From UBA8190 sp003453695 (GTDB lineage Bacteria > Actinomycetota > Acidimicrobiia > Acidimicrobiales > UBA8190): 64,000 nucleotides of DNA. The position numbers were made by a program, and so were the translations under genes. This document shows positions 1 to 7,416 of the stretch, in pieces; the first letter of the stretch is position 1; each line of letters begins with the position of its first letter. The notes under the pieces were generated by a model. That model searched no databases and was not told where the DNA came from. It worked only from the letters and a program-made list of their open reading frames with translations. Where the stretch lies: NCBI GenBank assembly GCA_036796975.1, contig DAIRBY010000012.1, positions 5,722-69,721 on the forward strand. The letters are read 5' to 3'.

Positions 1-29
1 ACGGGGAACCCGGGACCGCCCCGATAGAG

Positions 30-539
30 GTGCGCACGAGCACCCGGCGGCGAAAGAGCGCCACCGCCTTCTGGCAGAACGACACCGTCGTCGTGGTCCT
101 GCCGTCGTGGATGCGTCCCCCCCAGAGCGACGCCATGGTCGAGAACCTGGTGCGTCGGGTGCTGGCGCAGCGGCCCAACCGGCATGCATCGGACGGCGAT
201 CTGGCCATCCGGGCCGCCTTCCTGGCCCGGCGACATCTGTCGGGCACGCTGCCCCGGTCCATCCGCTGGGTGTCCAACCAGCACCACCAGTGGGGGTCGT
301 GCTCGCTGGCCAGCCGGGACATCCGGATCTCCGAGCGCCTGCGGGTGGTGCCGCCGTGGGTCCTCGACGCCGTCCTCGTGCACGAGCTGGCCCATCTGGA
401 CGAGCCGTCCCATTCCCGGCGGTTCCACGAGCTGGTCTCCCGTTACCCCCGCACCGAGGAGGCCGACCTCTTCCTGCAGGGGTTCAGCCTGGGCCTGGAG
501 GGGGCCCCGGACAGGGCCGACAACGCAAGAACCGCCTAG
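30..539 (+). CDS. YgjP-type zinc metallopeptidase-like protein
   Basis: The 169-residue product carries HELAH at residues 118-122 with a further His (H128) six residues on, the zinc-binding arrangement of YgjP/SprT-like (DUF45) metallopeptidases, and a WGSC motif at 88-91 typical of that family. No signal peptide or membrane segment is visible, so it is probably cytoplasmic. The start is GTG, 29 bases into the window; an upstream extension cannot be excluded. Its stop codon begins in the left arm of a long inverted repeat whose right arm covers the start of the next gene. The substrate of this family is generally unknown. Confidence 0.8.
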   Translation: MRTSTRRRKSATAFWQNDTVVVVLPSWMRPPQSDAMVENLVRRVLAQRPNRHASDGDLAIRAAFLARRHLSGTLPRSIRWVSNQHHQWGSCSLASRDIRISERLRVVPPWVLDAVLVHELAHLDEPSHSRRFHELVSRYPRTEEADLFLQGFSLGLEGAPDRADNARTA

Positions 540-602
540 CCTCAGCGTTCCGAGTCCCAAGGGGGTCGACGCGGGCGCCCCCGATCGGGGAGGCGGTTCT
601 TG
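526..602 (+). promoter_or_regulatory. Long-range hairpin over stop and start codons
   Basis: A perfect 12-base inverted repeat, CAAGAACCGCCT at 526-537 and AGGCGGTTCTTG at 591-602, with an inner palindrome CCCCGATCGGGG at 579-590. In RNA the right arm would pair up part of the ribosome-binding region and the TTG start (600-602) of the downstream gene. It may act as a translational gate or as an intergenic terminator; there is no U-tract. Confidence 0.5.
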
Positions 603-1340
603 TCGTCTGAGCGGTTCGCTGGCCTGAAGCGTTGGTTGTCTGCGGCGGCCACCCGGAGCCCCGTGCCCCACCGGCCGGCGCTCGGTTCGATGGTGATGAC
701 CGCCCTGCTGGCCATAGGCGCCGTCCTCGGCTTCGTGGCGGTACGGACGGTGGCCCACACCAGCCCGGGGTCGTCGGCGTCCGCCCCGACCACCACGACG
801 TCTGCGCCCCCGACCGCCTCGGGGTCCCGGCCCGTCCCGGCCGCCCCGCCCTCCACGACCCTCCCCCCCAAGCCGGCCCCGAGCCCGGCGCCGGTGACCA
901 CGGCCGCCCCCGCCCAGTTGACGGCCTGCACTCCCTCCGATGTGACAGTGACGACCACCACCGCCTACAGCTCGTACCCGGCCAACTCCTACGTGCAGGT
1001 CACCACGGTGGTGCGCGACGTGTTCCCCTGTTCCTTCGTGCCCGAGTCGGTGAGCGGGGCATGCCCGAGCGCCATCTCGGTGGTGGACGGCTCGGGAGGA
1101 CAGGTATGGCCGGCGCCCGGCCAGGGCGAGCAGTGTTCGCTGCCCGCCACCCGGACGTTGTCGCCGGGTGACGTGGAGACACTGCAGGCGGAATGGAACC
1201 AGCAGGTGAAGACCACCTCGGGCCAGTACACCCAGGCACCTCCCGGCAGCTACGTCGCCCTCGGCAGCTGGTCGTGGCAGCAATCCGGCGGCTCGCCCTA
1301 CCAGGTGCAGGTCCGTTCGGCGCCGTTCACCATCGGCTGA
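600..1340 (+). CDS. Membrane-anchored secreted-domain protein, unknown function
   Basis: 246 residues from a TTG start preceded by GGGAGG. One hydrophobic segment at about 29-50 is followed by a Pro/Thr/Ser-rich linker (about 55-105) and a C-terminal domain of about 140 residues containing four Cys, which could form disulphides outside the membrane. The beta-rich C-terminal part resembles extracellular proteinase-inhibitor-like (BsuPI) folds in pattern, but this is only an impression. An ATG at 690 is an alternative start that would still keep the membrane segment. It follows the metallopeptidase in the same direction, separated by the hairpin at 526-602. Confidence 0.7.
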   Translation: MSSERFAGLKRWLSAAATRSPVPHRPALGSMVMTALLAIGAVLGFVAVRTVAHTSPGSSASAPTTTTSAPPTASGSRPVPAAPPSTTLPPKPAPSPAPVTTAAPAQLTACTPSDVTVTTTTAYSSYPANSYVQVTTVVRDVFPCSFVPESVSGACPSAISVVDGSGGQVWPAPGQGEQCSLPATRTLSPGDVETLQAEWNQQVKTTSGQYTQAPPGSYVALGSWSWQQSGGSPYQVQVRSAPFTIG

Positions 1341-1391
1341 GTCGCCGGCGCGCCGCTGCGGACTCGGCCTTCGAGGCGGCCAAGGGTCCGA

Positions 1392-2534
1392 TCAGGCCGG
1401 CACCTGATCGAGCACGGCGGTCGCCACCAGCTCTTCGAGATAGCGCGTGTCCCACCACGACAGCTGCAGCACCTTGGCGCGGCGGAAGTAGAGCTGGATG
1501 TCGAACTCGACGGTGAAGCCGATGCCCCCGAACACCTGCTGCGCCATGGCGGTGACGTCCCGGTAGGTCTGGCAGGCGAAGAGCTTGGCCATGGCCCCCA
1601 GCCGCCGGGCTTCGGGCCGCCGGGCCGAGGCGGCCCAGGCAGCCTCGTGCACGAGCGTGGTCCCGCCGTCCACCGCCGTGACGGCGTCGGCCAGGTAGTG
1701 GGCGATGGCCTGGAAGGCGCCCAGCGGCTTGTCGAACTGCCGGCGGTCCTTGGCGTACTGGACGGTGATGTCGAGGGCCTGGCGGGAACCACCCATGGCC
1801 TGGGCCGCCAACAGCACGATGGCGTCGTGCATGACGGCGTCCCACGTCGCCCACCCCGACCCCGGTGGTCCCACCCGTTGCTCGGCGCTCACCGCCACGT
1901 CGTCGAGCTCGACCTGGTACTGCGTGTCGGACGACAGCGACATCTGCTGGGTGAGACGCACCGAAGGATCGGAGGGGTCGACCAGGAACAGGTCGACGTC
2001 GGTGTCGCCGTCGCCCGTGCGGGCCAGCACGAGCAGCCGGGAGGCGGCGGCGGCGAAGGCCACGTGGCCCTTGGTGCCTCGAAGGCGGAAATCCCCGCCG
2101 TCGGGCACGGCCCGAAGCGCCACGCCGGCCGGGCCGAACCCGCCCTCGGGCTCGAGCCACGCCGGGGCCAGGATCGTCTCCCCGGAGCACACCGCCGGAA
2201 GCCACCGCTCGGTGAGCTCGGCCGAGCCGGCGCGAGCCAGCGCCCCACCGCACAGCACGGCGCTCACCAGATGGGGCACCGGTGCCAGCGCCCTGCCCAG
2301 CTCCTCGTACAGCACCACTCCTTCGACGAGTGACATCCCGGCACCACCGTGCTCCTCGGGCAGGAGCAGCCCGATGAGATCGAGCTGGCCCAGCTGCTTC
2401 CACAGCTCGGGCGGAAAGCCGACGGGGTCGTCCTCCAGGGCCCGCACCACCGCCATGGGCGCGTAGGTGGCGCACACGCCGCGCACGGTGTCTCGCAGCA
2501 TCTGCTGCTCGGGGGTGAACTCCAGATCGAGCAC
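1392..2534 (-). CDS. Acyl-CoA dehydrogenase, possible non-catalytic partner subunit
   Basis: 380 residues with an acyl-CoA dehydrogenase layout: N-terminal helical domain beginning LDLEFTPEQQMLRDTVRG, central beta domain, and C-terminal helices with FGGIGFTVEFD near residue 340. The usual C-terminal Glu-Gly-Thr (YEGT-type) segment is replaced by LSWWDTRYL. This is reminiscent of the partner subunits of mycobacterial alpha2beta2 dehydrogenases (FadE28/29 type), in which one subunit supplies only part of the flavin site. It is the last gene of a five-gene minus-strand operon that also encodes another dehydrogenase (4719-5900), so a heteromeric enzyme is plausible. Substrate unknown. Confidence 0.88.
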   Translation of the reverse strand: MLDLEFTPEQQMLRDTVRGVCATYAPMAVVRALEDDPVGFPPELWKQLGQLDLIGLLLPEEHGGAGMSLVEGVVLYEELGRALAPVPHLVSAVLCGGALARAGSAELTERWLPAVCSGETILAPAWLEPEGGFGPAGVALRAVPDGGDFRLRGTKGHVAFAAAASRLLVLARTGDGDTDVDLFLVDPSDPSVRLTQQMSLSSDTQYQVELDDVAVSAEQRVGPPGSGWATWDAVMHDAIVLLAAQAMGGSRQALDITVQYAKDRRQFDKPLGAFQAIAHYLADAVTAVDGGTTLVHEAAWAASARRPEARRLGAMAKLFACQTYRDVTAMAQQVFGGIGFTVEFDIQLYFRRAKVLQLSWWDTRYLEELVATAVLDQVPA

Positions 2535-2544
2535 GGTCAGCTCC

Positions 2545-3027
2545 TCACGGTTGCCACTGTTCTGCGCGCCGGCGCCACGGGTTGTCGGTCTCGTCGACGG
2601 GCACGGCCACCCGCACGGCCCCGGTCGTCTTCATCTCGCCGTCCACCTGGAGCACGACCTCCAATCCCAGCCATCCGCAGCCGACCTCGTCGACAGCCAC
2701 GTGGTCGACCACGCCGACCAGCTCCATGGTGTCGCCGGGGAACACCGAGCCCTTCATGCGGAAGGTGATGCGACCGAGCCGCCCATGGGGTCCGGTCCAG
2801 TCGGTGACGTAGCGCTCGAACCACGCCGCTTGGTTGGGCGTGTTGAGGAAGATGTCGCGCGTCCCGTTGCGCTCCACGGCGAAATCCTTGTCGTGGTGCA
2901 TGGGCCGCCAGTCCCTGCTCGCCAGGGCCCCGAGCACGACCGTGGTGGCGGTGACCGGATGGCGCAGCACCGGAAGCGCATCGCCCTTCGCCACAGAACC
3001 GAGAAGGAGCCTGGGCCCCGTCGTCAC
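2545..3027 (-). CDS. MaoC-like hot-dog dehydratase, C-terminal type
   Basis: 160 residues in the single hot-dog-fold range. Residues around 38-46 read SRDWRPMHHDKDF, the D-x4-H pattern of MaoC-type enoyl-CoA hydratases (catalytic Asp and His). The GTG start overlaps the stop of the upstream MaoC_N-type gene (GTGA), implying translational coupling and probably a heterodimer, as in ChsH1/ChsH2 or HadAB pairs. It would hydrate the enoyl-CoA made by the neighbouring dehydrogenases. Annotated as DUF or MaoC domain protein in related genomes is likely. Confidence 0.85.
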   Translation of the reverse strand: MTTGPRLLLGSVAKGDALPVLRHPVTATTVVLGALASRDWRPMHHDKDFAVERNGTRDIFLNTPNQAAWFERYVTDWTGPHGRLGRITFRMKGSVFPGDTMELVGVVDHVAVDEVGCGWLGLEVVLQVDGEMKTTGAVRVAVPVDETDNPWRRRAEQWQP

Positions 3028-3533
3028 CGCTCGGCCCTCCGGTAGCCGAAGCCGGTGTAGCTCTCGGTGGCCACCCGATCACCATGTTGGTTCCGGTACT
3101 CGACGTCGATGACCCAGAACCGGCCCGTGCCCAGCTTGGTCGTCTTCTCCTCGCTCACCGACCGCAGCACCTGGTGGGTGCGCAGCCGGTCGCCGATGCG
3201 GACCGGCTCGTAGAAGACCACGGTGTTCTCGGTCATGACCGCCTCGGGCAGGCCCAGGCGCTCCTTCAGGTCGAAGTGGACCTGCAGGGGAAGGCGAGCC
3301 TGGGTGCGTCCCGGCGCCCAGTGGTGGGGACGGAACCACACCGACACCATGGTGGGTGGGGCGATGGGCCCGTCGGTGAGCTCGGCGGCCGCCTCGTCGT
3401 CCCAGAAGAGCGGGTTCCCGTTCTCGACCGAGGCACAGGATGTCCAGATGTAGCCCTGCTCGACGGGGAACTCCCCTTCCTCTTCGTACTGGGCCACGCC
3501 CACCATCTCGGGCAACCCGGCGGGGAGGCTCAT
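3024..3533 (-). CDS. MaoC N-terminal-domain (FAS1-type) dehydratase
   Basis: 169 residues starting MSLPAGLPEMVGVAQYEEE, an N-terminal MaoC dehydratase-like hot-dog domain with no clear D-x4-H catalytic motif. In known pairs this half supports substrate binding, while the catalytic residues sit in the partner (here the next gene, 2545-3027). The ATG start at 3533 was chosen because it overlaps the stop of the CoA-transferase-family gene by four bases (ATGA); the reading frame stays open further upstream but that part is a shadow of the neighbour. Inferred role: half of a heteromeric enoyl-CoA hydratase. Confidence 0.83.
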   Translation of the reverse strand: MSLPAGLPEMVGVAQYEEEGEFPVEQGYIWTSCASVENGNPLFWDDEAAAELTDGPIAPPTMVSVWFRPHHWAPGRTQARLPLQVHFDLKERLGLPEAVMTENTVVFYEPVRIGDRLRTHQVLRSVSEEKTTKLGTGRFWVIDVEYRNQHGDRVATESYTGFGYRRAER

Positions 3534-4714
3534 GCCACGACGCCGGTGCGTACCAGGGCGGCGACGCGCTCGGGCAAGAGACCGGCCCCGACGAGCAGCT
3601 CGGCGGCCTGACTCTCGCCTGGGGGCAGGGTCACCTGCTCGGGCAGCGGGTCCATCCCGGCCAGGACGGCGCCCACCTGCCGCCGGAGGCGGCCGGCGGC
3701 GTCGGCCGCCTCCACGAAGGCCCGGCGCCTCGCCAGGTGGGGGTCGGCAGCCACCTCCTCGACCTCGAGCACGGGAGCGACACAGCTGTCGGCACCGGCC
3801 AGCTCCTGCACCCATTCGTCTCGGCTGCGGCCGAGGAAGGCTGCGGCCAGAGCGGCGCGCAACTCGTCCTGGCACCCGTCGTCGTACTGCTTGTCGACCC
3901 ACTCCTCGCAGCCGAGGGCGGCGCACACGTTGGCGAAGAACTTGGGCTCGATGGCGGCCAGCGCCACGTGTTTGGCGTCGGCCGTGGCGTAGACGCCGTA
4001 GCAGGCGTAGCGGCCCGACAGCACGTCGTGACCCGGGCGCACGGCGGCGCCCTCCCACAGGTGCTCCTCGAGCTGGAGCGACATGAGCCACAGCACGCCG
4101 TCGGCGACGGCGACGTCGAGATAGGCGCCCTCGCCGCTGTGCGCCCGGCGCACCAGGGCGGCGCACACCGCCAGGGCGGCGTGCAGCCCGCCGGCGGCGG
4201 CATCGGCGACGGTGGCGCCCGGAAGCGGCGGACGGCCCGAGGTGGTCGGCTCGCTCATGGCCAGGTACCCGCCCACCGCCAGGTAGTCGAGGTCGTGGCC
4301 CGCCCACGAGGAGCGAGCACCTGTCTGCCCGTAGCCGCTCGTGGACACGTAGACGATGCCCGGGTTGTCGGCGCGCACCGCCTCGTAGCCGATGCCGAGC
4401 CGGTCGACCACGCCCGGTCGGAAGCTCTCCACCACCACATCGGCGCGCTGGGCCAGCGCCAAGAACGCCTGGCGCCCGTCCTCGTGGCGCAGGTCGAGGG
4501 AGATGCGCCGCGTCCCCCGCCCCCCGGCGTAGGCGAAGGCGGGAGGAGTGACGGCCTGCGGGCCCCGTCCCGGCACCGGCCCCACCTTGACCACGTCGGC
4601 CCCGTAGTCGGCGAGGAGCCGGGTGCAGCGCGCCGCGGGGCCCACGGTGGAGAGGTCGAGCACGCGCAGTCCACCGAGCAGCCCACTGGGTCGGCGGTCG
4701 CCGTCGCCGTGCAC
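3530..4714 (-). CDS. Alpha-methylacyl-CoA racemase (CaiB/BaiF family III)
   Basis: 394 residues of the family III CoA-transferase fold. Three positions match the catalytic residues described for the mycobacterial racemase MCR: His140 in GHDLDYLA, Asp171 in VADAAAGG and Glu256 in AAIEPKFF. This favours epimerisation of 2-methylacyl-CoA thioesters over CoA transfer. Such enzymes convert the (2R) branched acyl-CoA made from isoprenoid or sterol side chains to the (2S) form required by acyl-CoA dehydrogenases. It sits between an acyl-CoA dehydrogenase (5 bases upstream) and two MaoC hydratases, which fits degradation of a methyl-branched chain. Confidence 0.9.
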   Translation of the reverse strand: MHGDGDRRPSGLLGGLRVLDLSTVGPAARCTRLLADYGADVVKVGPVPGRGPQAVTPPAFAYAGGRGTRRISLDLRHEDGRQAFLALAQRADVVVESFRPGVVDRLGIGYEAVRADNPGIVYVSTSGYGQTGARSSWAGHDLDYLAVGGYLAMSEPTTSGRPPLPGATVADAAAGGLHAALAVCAALVRRAHSGEGAYLDVAVADGVLWLMSLQLEEHLWEGAAVRPGHDVLSGRYACYGVYATADAKHVALAAIEPKFFANVCAALGCEEWVDKQYDDGCQDELRAALAAAFLGRSRDEWVQELAGADSCVAPVLEVEEVAADPHLARRRAFVEAADAAGRLRRQVGAVLAGMDPLPEQVTLPPGESQAAELLVGAGLLPERVAALVRTGVVA

Positions 4715-4718
4715 GGGC

Positions 4719-5900
4719 TCAGAAGTTCTTGGGGAGCCCGAGCTTGCGCCGGGCGATGATGTTCTTCTGGATCTCCGAGGCGCCGCCCCCGATGGTGTCG
4801 ATGACGGTGTAGCGGTAGGTGGACTCGGCCCGGCCGCCCATGGGAGCGCCGGGGGTGTGCACCCGTAGCTGTGATCCCGGCCCGGCCACGTCCATGGAGG
4901 CGTCGGCGACCCGCTTGGACAGCTCGGTGGCGTACAGCTTGTACTCCGACGCCTCGGTGGTGGGCGCGGCGCCCCCCTTGGCCGAGGCGTTCACGAAGCG
5001 CAGACCGAGCACCCGTGCCACCTCCGCCTGCGTCGCCAGGCGGGCCAGACGCCGGCGAACGACGGGGTCGTCTCTCAACGGCGCCCCGTCGCGCCGGGCC
5101 CCGGCCACGTAGGCGCACAGCAGCTCGAGGCGCTGGGCGATGGGCGAGAAGGTGAACATGGTGAAGCGTTCCAGGTCGAGGGCCTCGGAGATGTACTGGA
5201 ACCCCCTGTTGACCTCGCCGACGACGTAGTCGTCGGACACCCACACGTCGTCGAGGTACACCTCGTTGGTGCGCTCGTCGCCCATGGTCCAGATGGGCTT
5301 CACCGTGATGCCGGGATGGTCGAGGGGGACGAGGAACAGGGTGATGCCGAAGTGCTTGGGGGCTTCAGGGTCTGTTCGGGCGCCCACCCAGTACCACTCG
5401 GCGAAGTGGGCCGAGGTGGTCCAGGTCTTCTGGCCGTTGAGCATCCACCCGTCGCCGTGGCGCACCGCCCGCAGCTGCATGCTGGCGGCGTCGGACCCGG
5501 CGTTGGGCTCGGAGTAGCCCACGGCGAACTCGACCTCGTTGCGGAGGATCTTGGGCAGGAACTCAGCCTTGAGCTTCTCGCTGCCGTGGCGGATGAGGGT
5601 CTTGCCGATGATGCCGACCCCCTTGCCGATCTGCGGTCCCCCCCGGCGGGCCAGCGACTCGTTGAGCAGGTGCTCGTAGACCCCGTCGCCCTCCTGGCCG
5701 CCGTGTTCCTTGGGCCAGGTGATGCCCAGCCATCCCCGCCGGCCCAGCTCGGCCAGGAAGGCCCGGCGCCCGGGGGTGTCCACGATCTGGGCCATGTTCT
5801 CCCGGGTGACGTCGAACACCTCGGGGTCGTCGTGCTCGTCGAGGAAGCGCTCCACCTCCTGCACGAAGGACAACTGCTCGGCTGAGAACTCGAAGTCCAT
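4719..5900 (-). CDS. Acyl-CoA dehydrogenase
   Basis: 393 residues, full family length. Recognisable parts are the N-terminal MDFEFSAEQLSFVQEVE, the flavin/substrate loop YSEPNAGSDAAS near 134-145, NGQKTWTTSAHF near 160, and the C-terminal IDTIGGGASEIQKNIIARR that contacts FAD across the dimer. It is the first gene of the five-gene minus operon running to 1392 and is divergent from the HMGCS-like operon at 5979; the 78-base gap between them holds an operator-like palindrome. Expected to be a soluble FAD enzyme catalysing alpha,beta-dehydrogenation, perhaps with the 1392-2534 protein as partner. Confidence 0.92.
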   Translation of the reverse strand: MDFEFSAEQLSFVQEVERFLDEHDDPEVFDVTRENMAQIVDTPGRRAFLAELGRRGWLGITWPKEHGGQEGDGVYEHLLNESLARRGGPQIGKGVGIIGKTLIRHGSEKLKAEFLPKILRNEVEFAVGYSEPNAGSDAASMQLRAVRHGDGWMLNGQKTWTTSAHFAEWYWVGARTDPEAPKHFGITLFLVPLDHPGITVKPIWTMGDERTNEVYLDDVWVSDDYVVGEVNRGFQYISEALDLERFTMFTFSPIAQRLELLCAYVAGARRDGAPLRDDPVVRRRLARLATQAEVARVLGLRFVNASAKGGAAPTTEASEYKLYATELSKRVADASMDVAGPGSQLRVHTPGAPMGGRAESTYRYTVIDTIGGGASEIQKNIIARRKLGLPKNF

Positions 5901-5942
5901 CGGCCCTGTCCCGGCCCCTTCCCGCCCCTTCGGCGTTTCTGA

Positions 5943-5953
5943 CTGACCGTCAG
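5943..5953. promoter_or_regulatory. Operator-like palindrome in a divergent promoter
   Basis: CTGAC-C-GTCAG (5-1-5), embedded in GACTGACCGTCAG. It overlaps the position of the -35 element for the rightward operon and lies 43 bases before the ATG of the leftward operon, so a bound regulator could affect both. It resembles the palindrome at the TetR gene (34404-34419), but the half-site spacing differs by one base, so the same regulator is not proven. Confidence 0.45.
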
Positions 5954-5964
5954 ATGGTAGTGGC

Positions 5965-5970
5965 TAGCAT
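5965..5970 (+). promoter_or_regulatory. -10 element TAGCAT of a leaderless-type promoter
   Basis: TAGCAT lies eight bases before the ATG at 5979. With ACTGAC at 5942-5947 as a -35 (17-base spacer) transcription would begin at or next to the start codon. The gene has no Shine-Dalgarno sequence, consistent with a leaderless message. Confidence 0.5.
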
Positions 5971-5978
5971 GTCCCCCC

Positions 5979-7397
5979 ATGCGAGGCATCCTCTCCGCCG
6001 CCGGTTACGTCCCCTTCCGCCGCCTGCGGCGCTCGGCGGTCCCCGAGCTGCTCGGGACGGGCGGGGGCAAGGGCACCCGGTCGGTCGCCTCCCACGACGA
6101 GGACACCACCACCATGGGCCTCGAGGCGGCCCGCCTGGCGCTCGGTTCCGTGCCGGCGGCGGCACCGTCGGCACTGTGGTTCAGCACCCCCGCTCCGGCG
6201 TACGCCGACAAGACCAACGCCACGGCCATCCACGCCGCCCTGCGCCTGCCGGCCGAGGTGGCCGCCTTCGACCTCGGTGGCGGACTGCGCTCGGGACCGG
6301 GCGCGCTCGCCGCGGCGCTGTCGGCAGCGGGGAGCACGCTCGTCGTCCTGGCCGACCAACGCGACGGACTGCCGGGCGGCCCCGACGAGTCCTTCGGCGG
6401 CGACGCAGCGGCCTGCTTCCTCGTCGGCGAGGACGGGCCCGGGGCTCCCGTCATCGCCGAGATGGTGGGGAGCGCTTCCGCCACGGACGAGTTCACCGAC
6501 CGCTGGCGCAGTCCGGGCGAACGCCGGTCCAAGGTGTGGGAGGAGCGCTTCGGCGAGACCCGGTACCTGCCGCTCGGGCGCGACGCCTGGAGCCGGGCCC
6601 TCAAGGCCGCCGCTGTCGAGGCCGGCGACGTGAACCGGGTCGTCGTCACCTCCATGCACGGCCGGGCCGCCAAGGCGGTCGCCGCCAAGCTGGGCGTGGG
6701 CGAGGGCGCCGTGGTCGACGACTTCTCCGCCACCGTGGGCCAGGCCGGCGCCGCCCATCCTGGGCTCGTGCTCGCCTCGGTCCTCGAGCAGGCCCGGCCG
6801 GGGGAGACCATCGCCCTCGTCCACCTGGCCGACGGCGCCGACGTCATGGTGCTGCGCACCACAGAGGCCATCGGCACCTGGACGTCGGTGCGCCCCGTGG
6901 CCGAGCAGGTGGAGAACGGCGGCGATCTCCCCTACGGAAAGTTCCTGTCGTGGCGGGGGATGCTCAACCCGGAGCCGCCCCGGCGGCCCGAGCCCCTGCG
7001 GGTACAGTCGCCGCCGGCGTGGCGGGCCGAGGACTGGAAGTTCGCCTTCGTAGGGTCGAAGGACCGCTCGAGCGGCGCCATCCATCTCCCGCCGTCGCGG
7101 GTGTCGATGCAGGGTGGAGCCGTCGACGACATGGAGCCGATCTCCCTGGCCGGCACCCCGGGCACCATCGCCACCTTCACCATCGACCGCATCGCCTACT
7201 CCCCCAGCCCCCCCATCGTCTTCGCCGTGGTGGACTTCGACGGCGGCGGTCGGTACCCGGTGGAGCTGACCGACGTCGACGCCGACGACCTGAAGATCGG
7301 CGACCGGGTGGAGATGACCTTCCGACGGCTCTACAGCGCCGACGGCATTCACGACTACTTCTGGAAGGCGCGCCCCATCCGAGCGCGCCGCGGCTGA
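5979..7397 (+). CDS. HMG-CoA-synthase-like domain fused to DUF35; catalytic Cys absent
   Basis: 472 residues. The first about 320 have the thiolase-superfamily fold of HMG-CoA synthases: SHDEDTTTMGLEAARLAL near 38-55, and VGQAGAAHPGLVLASVLE where the family has GNTGAA. The catalytic Cys position is Leu103 (AFDLGGGLRSGPGAL) and the segment that normally reads HQPNG reads TSMHG, so the catalytic Cys and His both appear lost. Residues about 330-470 are a DUF35-type OB fold whose zinc-ribbon cysteines are also missing. A thiolase follows 19 bases downstream. In archaea DUF35 bridges thiolase and HMG-CoA synthase; here the bridge is fused to an apparently inactive synthase fold, suggesting a scaffold or acyl-CoA-handling role (inference). 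Confidence 0.8.
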   Translation: MRGILSAAGYVPFRRLRRSAVPELLGTGGGKGTRSVASHDEDTTTMGLEAARLALGSVPAAAPSALWFSTPAPAYADKTNATAIHAALRLPAEVAAFDLGGGLRSGPGALAAALSAAGSTLVVLADQRDGLPGGPDESFGGDAAACFLVGEDGPGAPVIAEMVGSASATDEFTDRWRSPGERRSKVWEERFGETRYLPLGRDAWSRALKAAAVEAGDVNRVVVTSMHGRAAKAVAAKLGVGEGAVVDDFSATVGQAGAAHPGLVLASVLEQARPGETIALVHLADGADVMVLRTTEAIGTWTSVRPVAEQVENGGDLPYGKFLSWRGMLNPEPPRRPEPLRVQSPPAWRAEDWKFAFVGSKDRSSGAIHLPPSRVSMQGGAVDDMEPISLAGTPGTIATFTIDRIAYSPSPPIVFAVVDFDGGGRYPVELTDVDADDLKIGDRVEMTFRRLYSADGIHDYFWKARPIRARRG

Positions 7398-7416
7398 CAG
7401 ACAGGAGGCGACAGCG

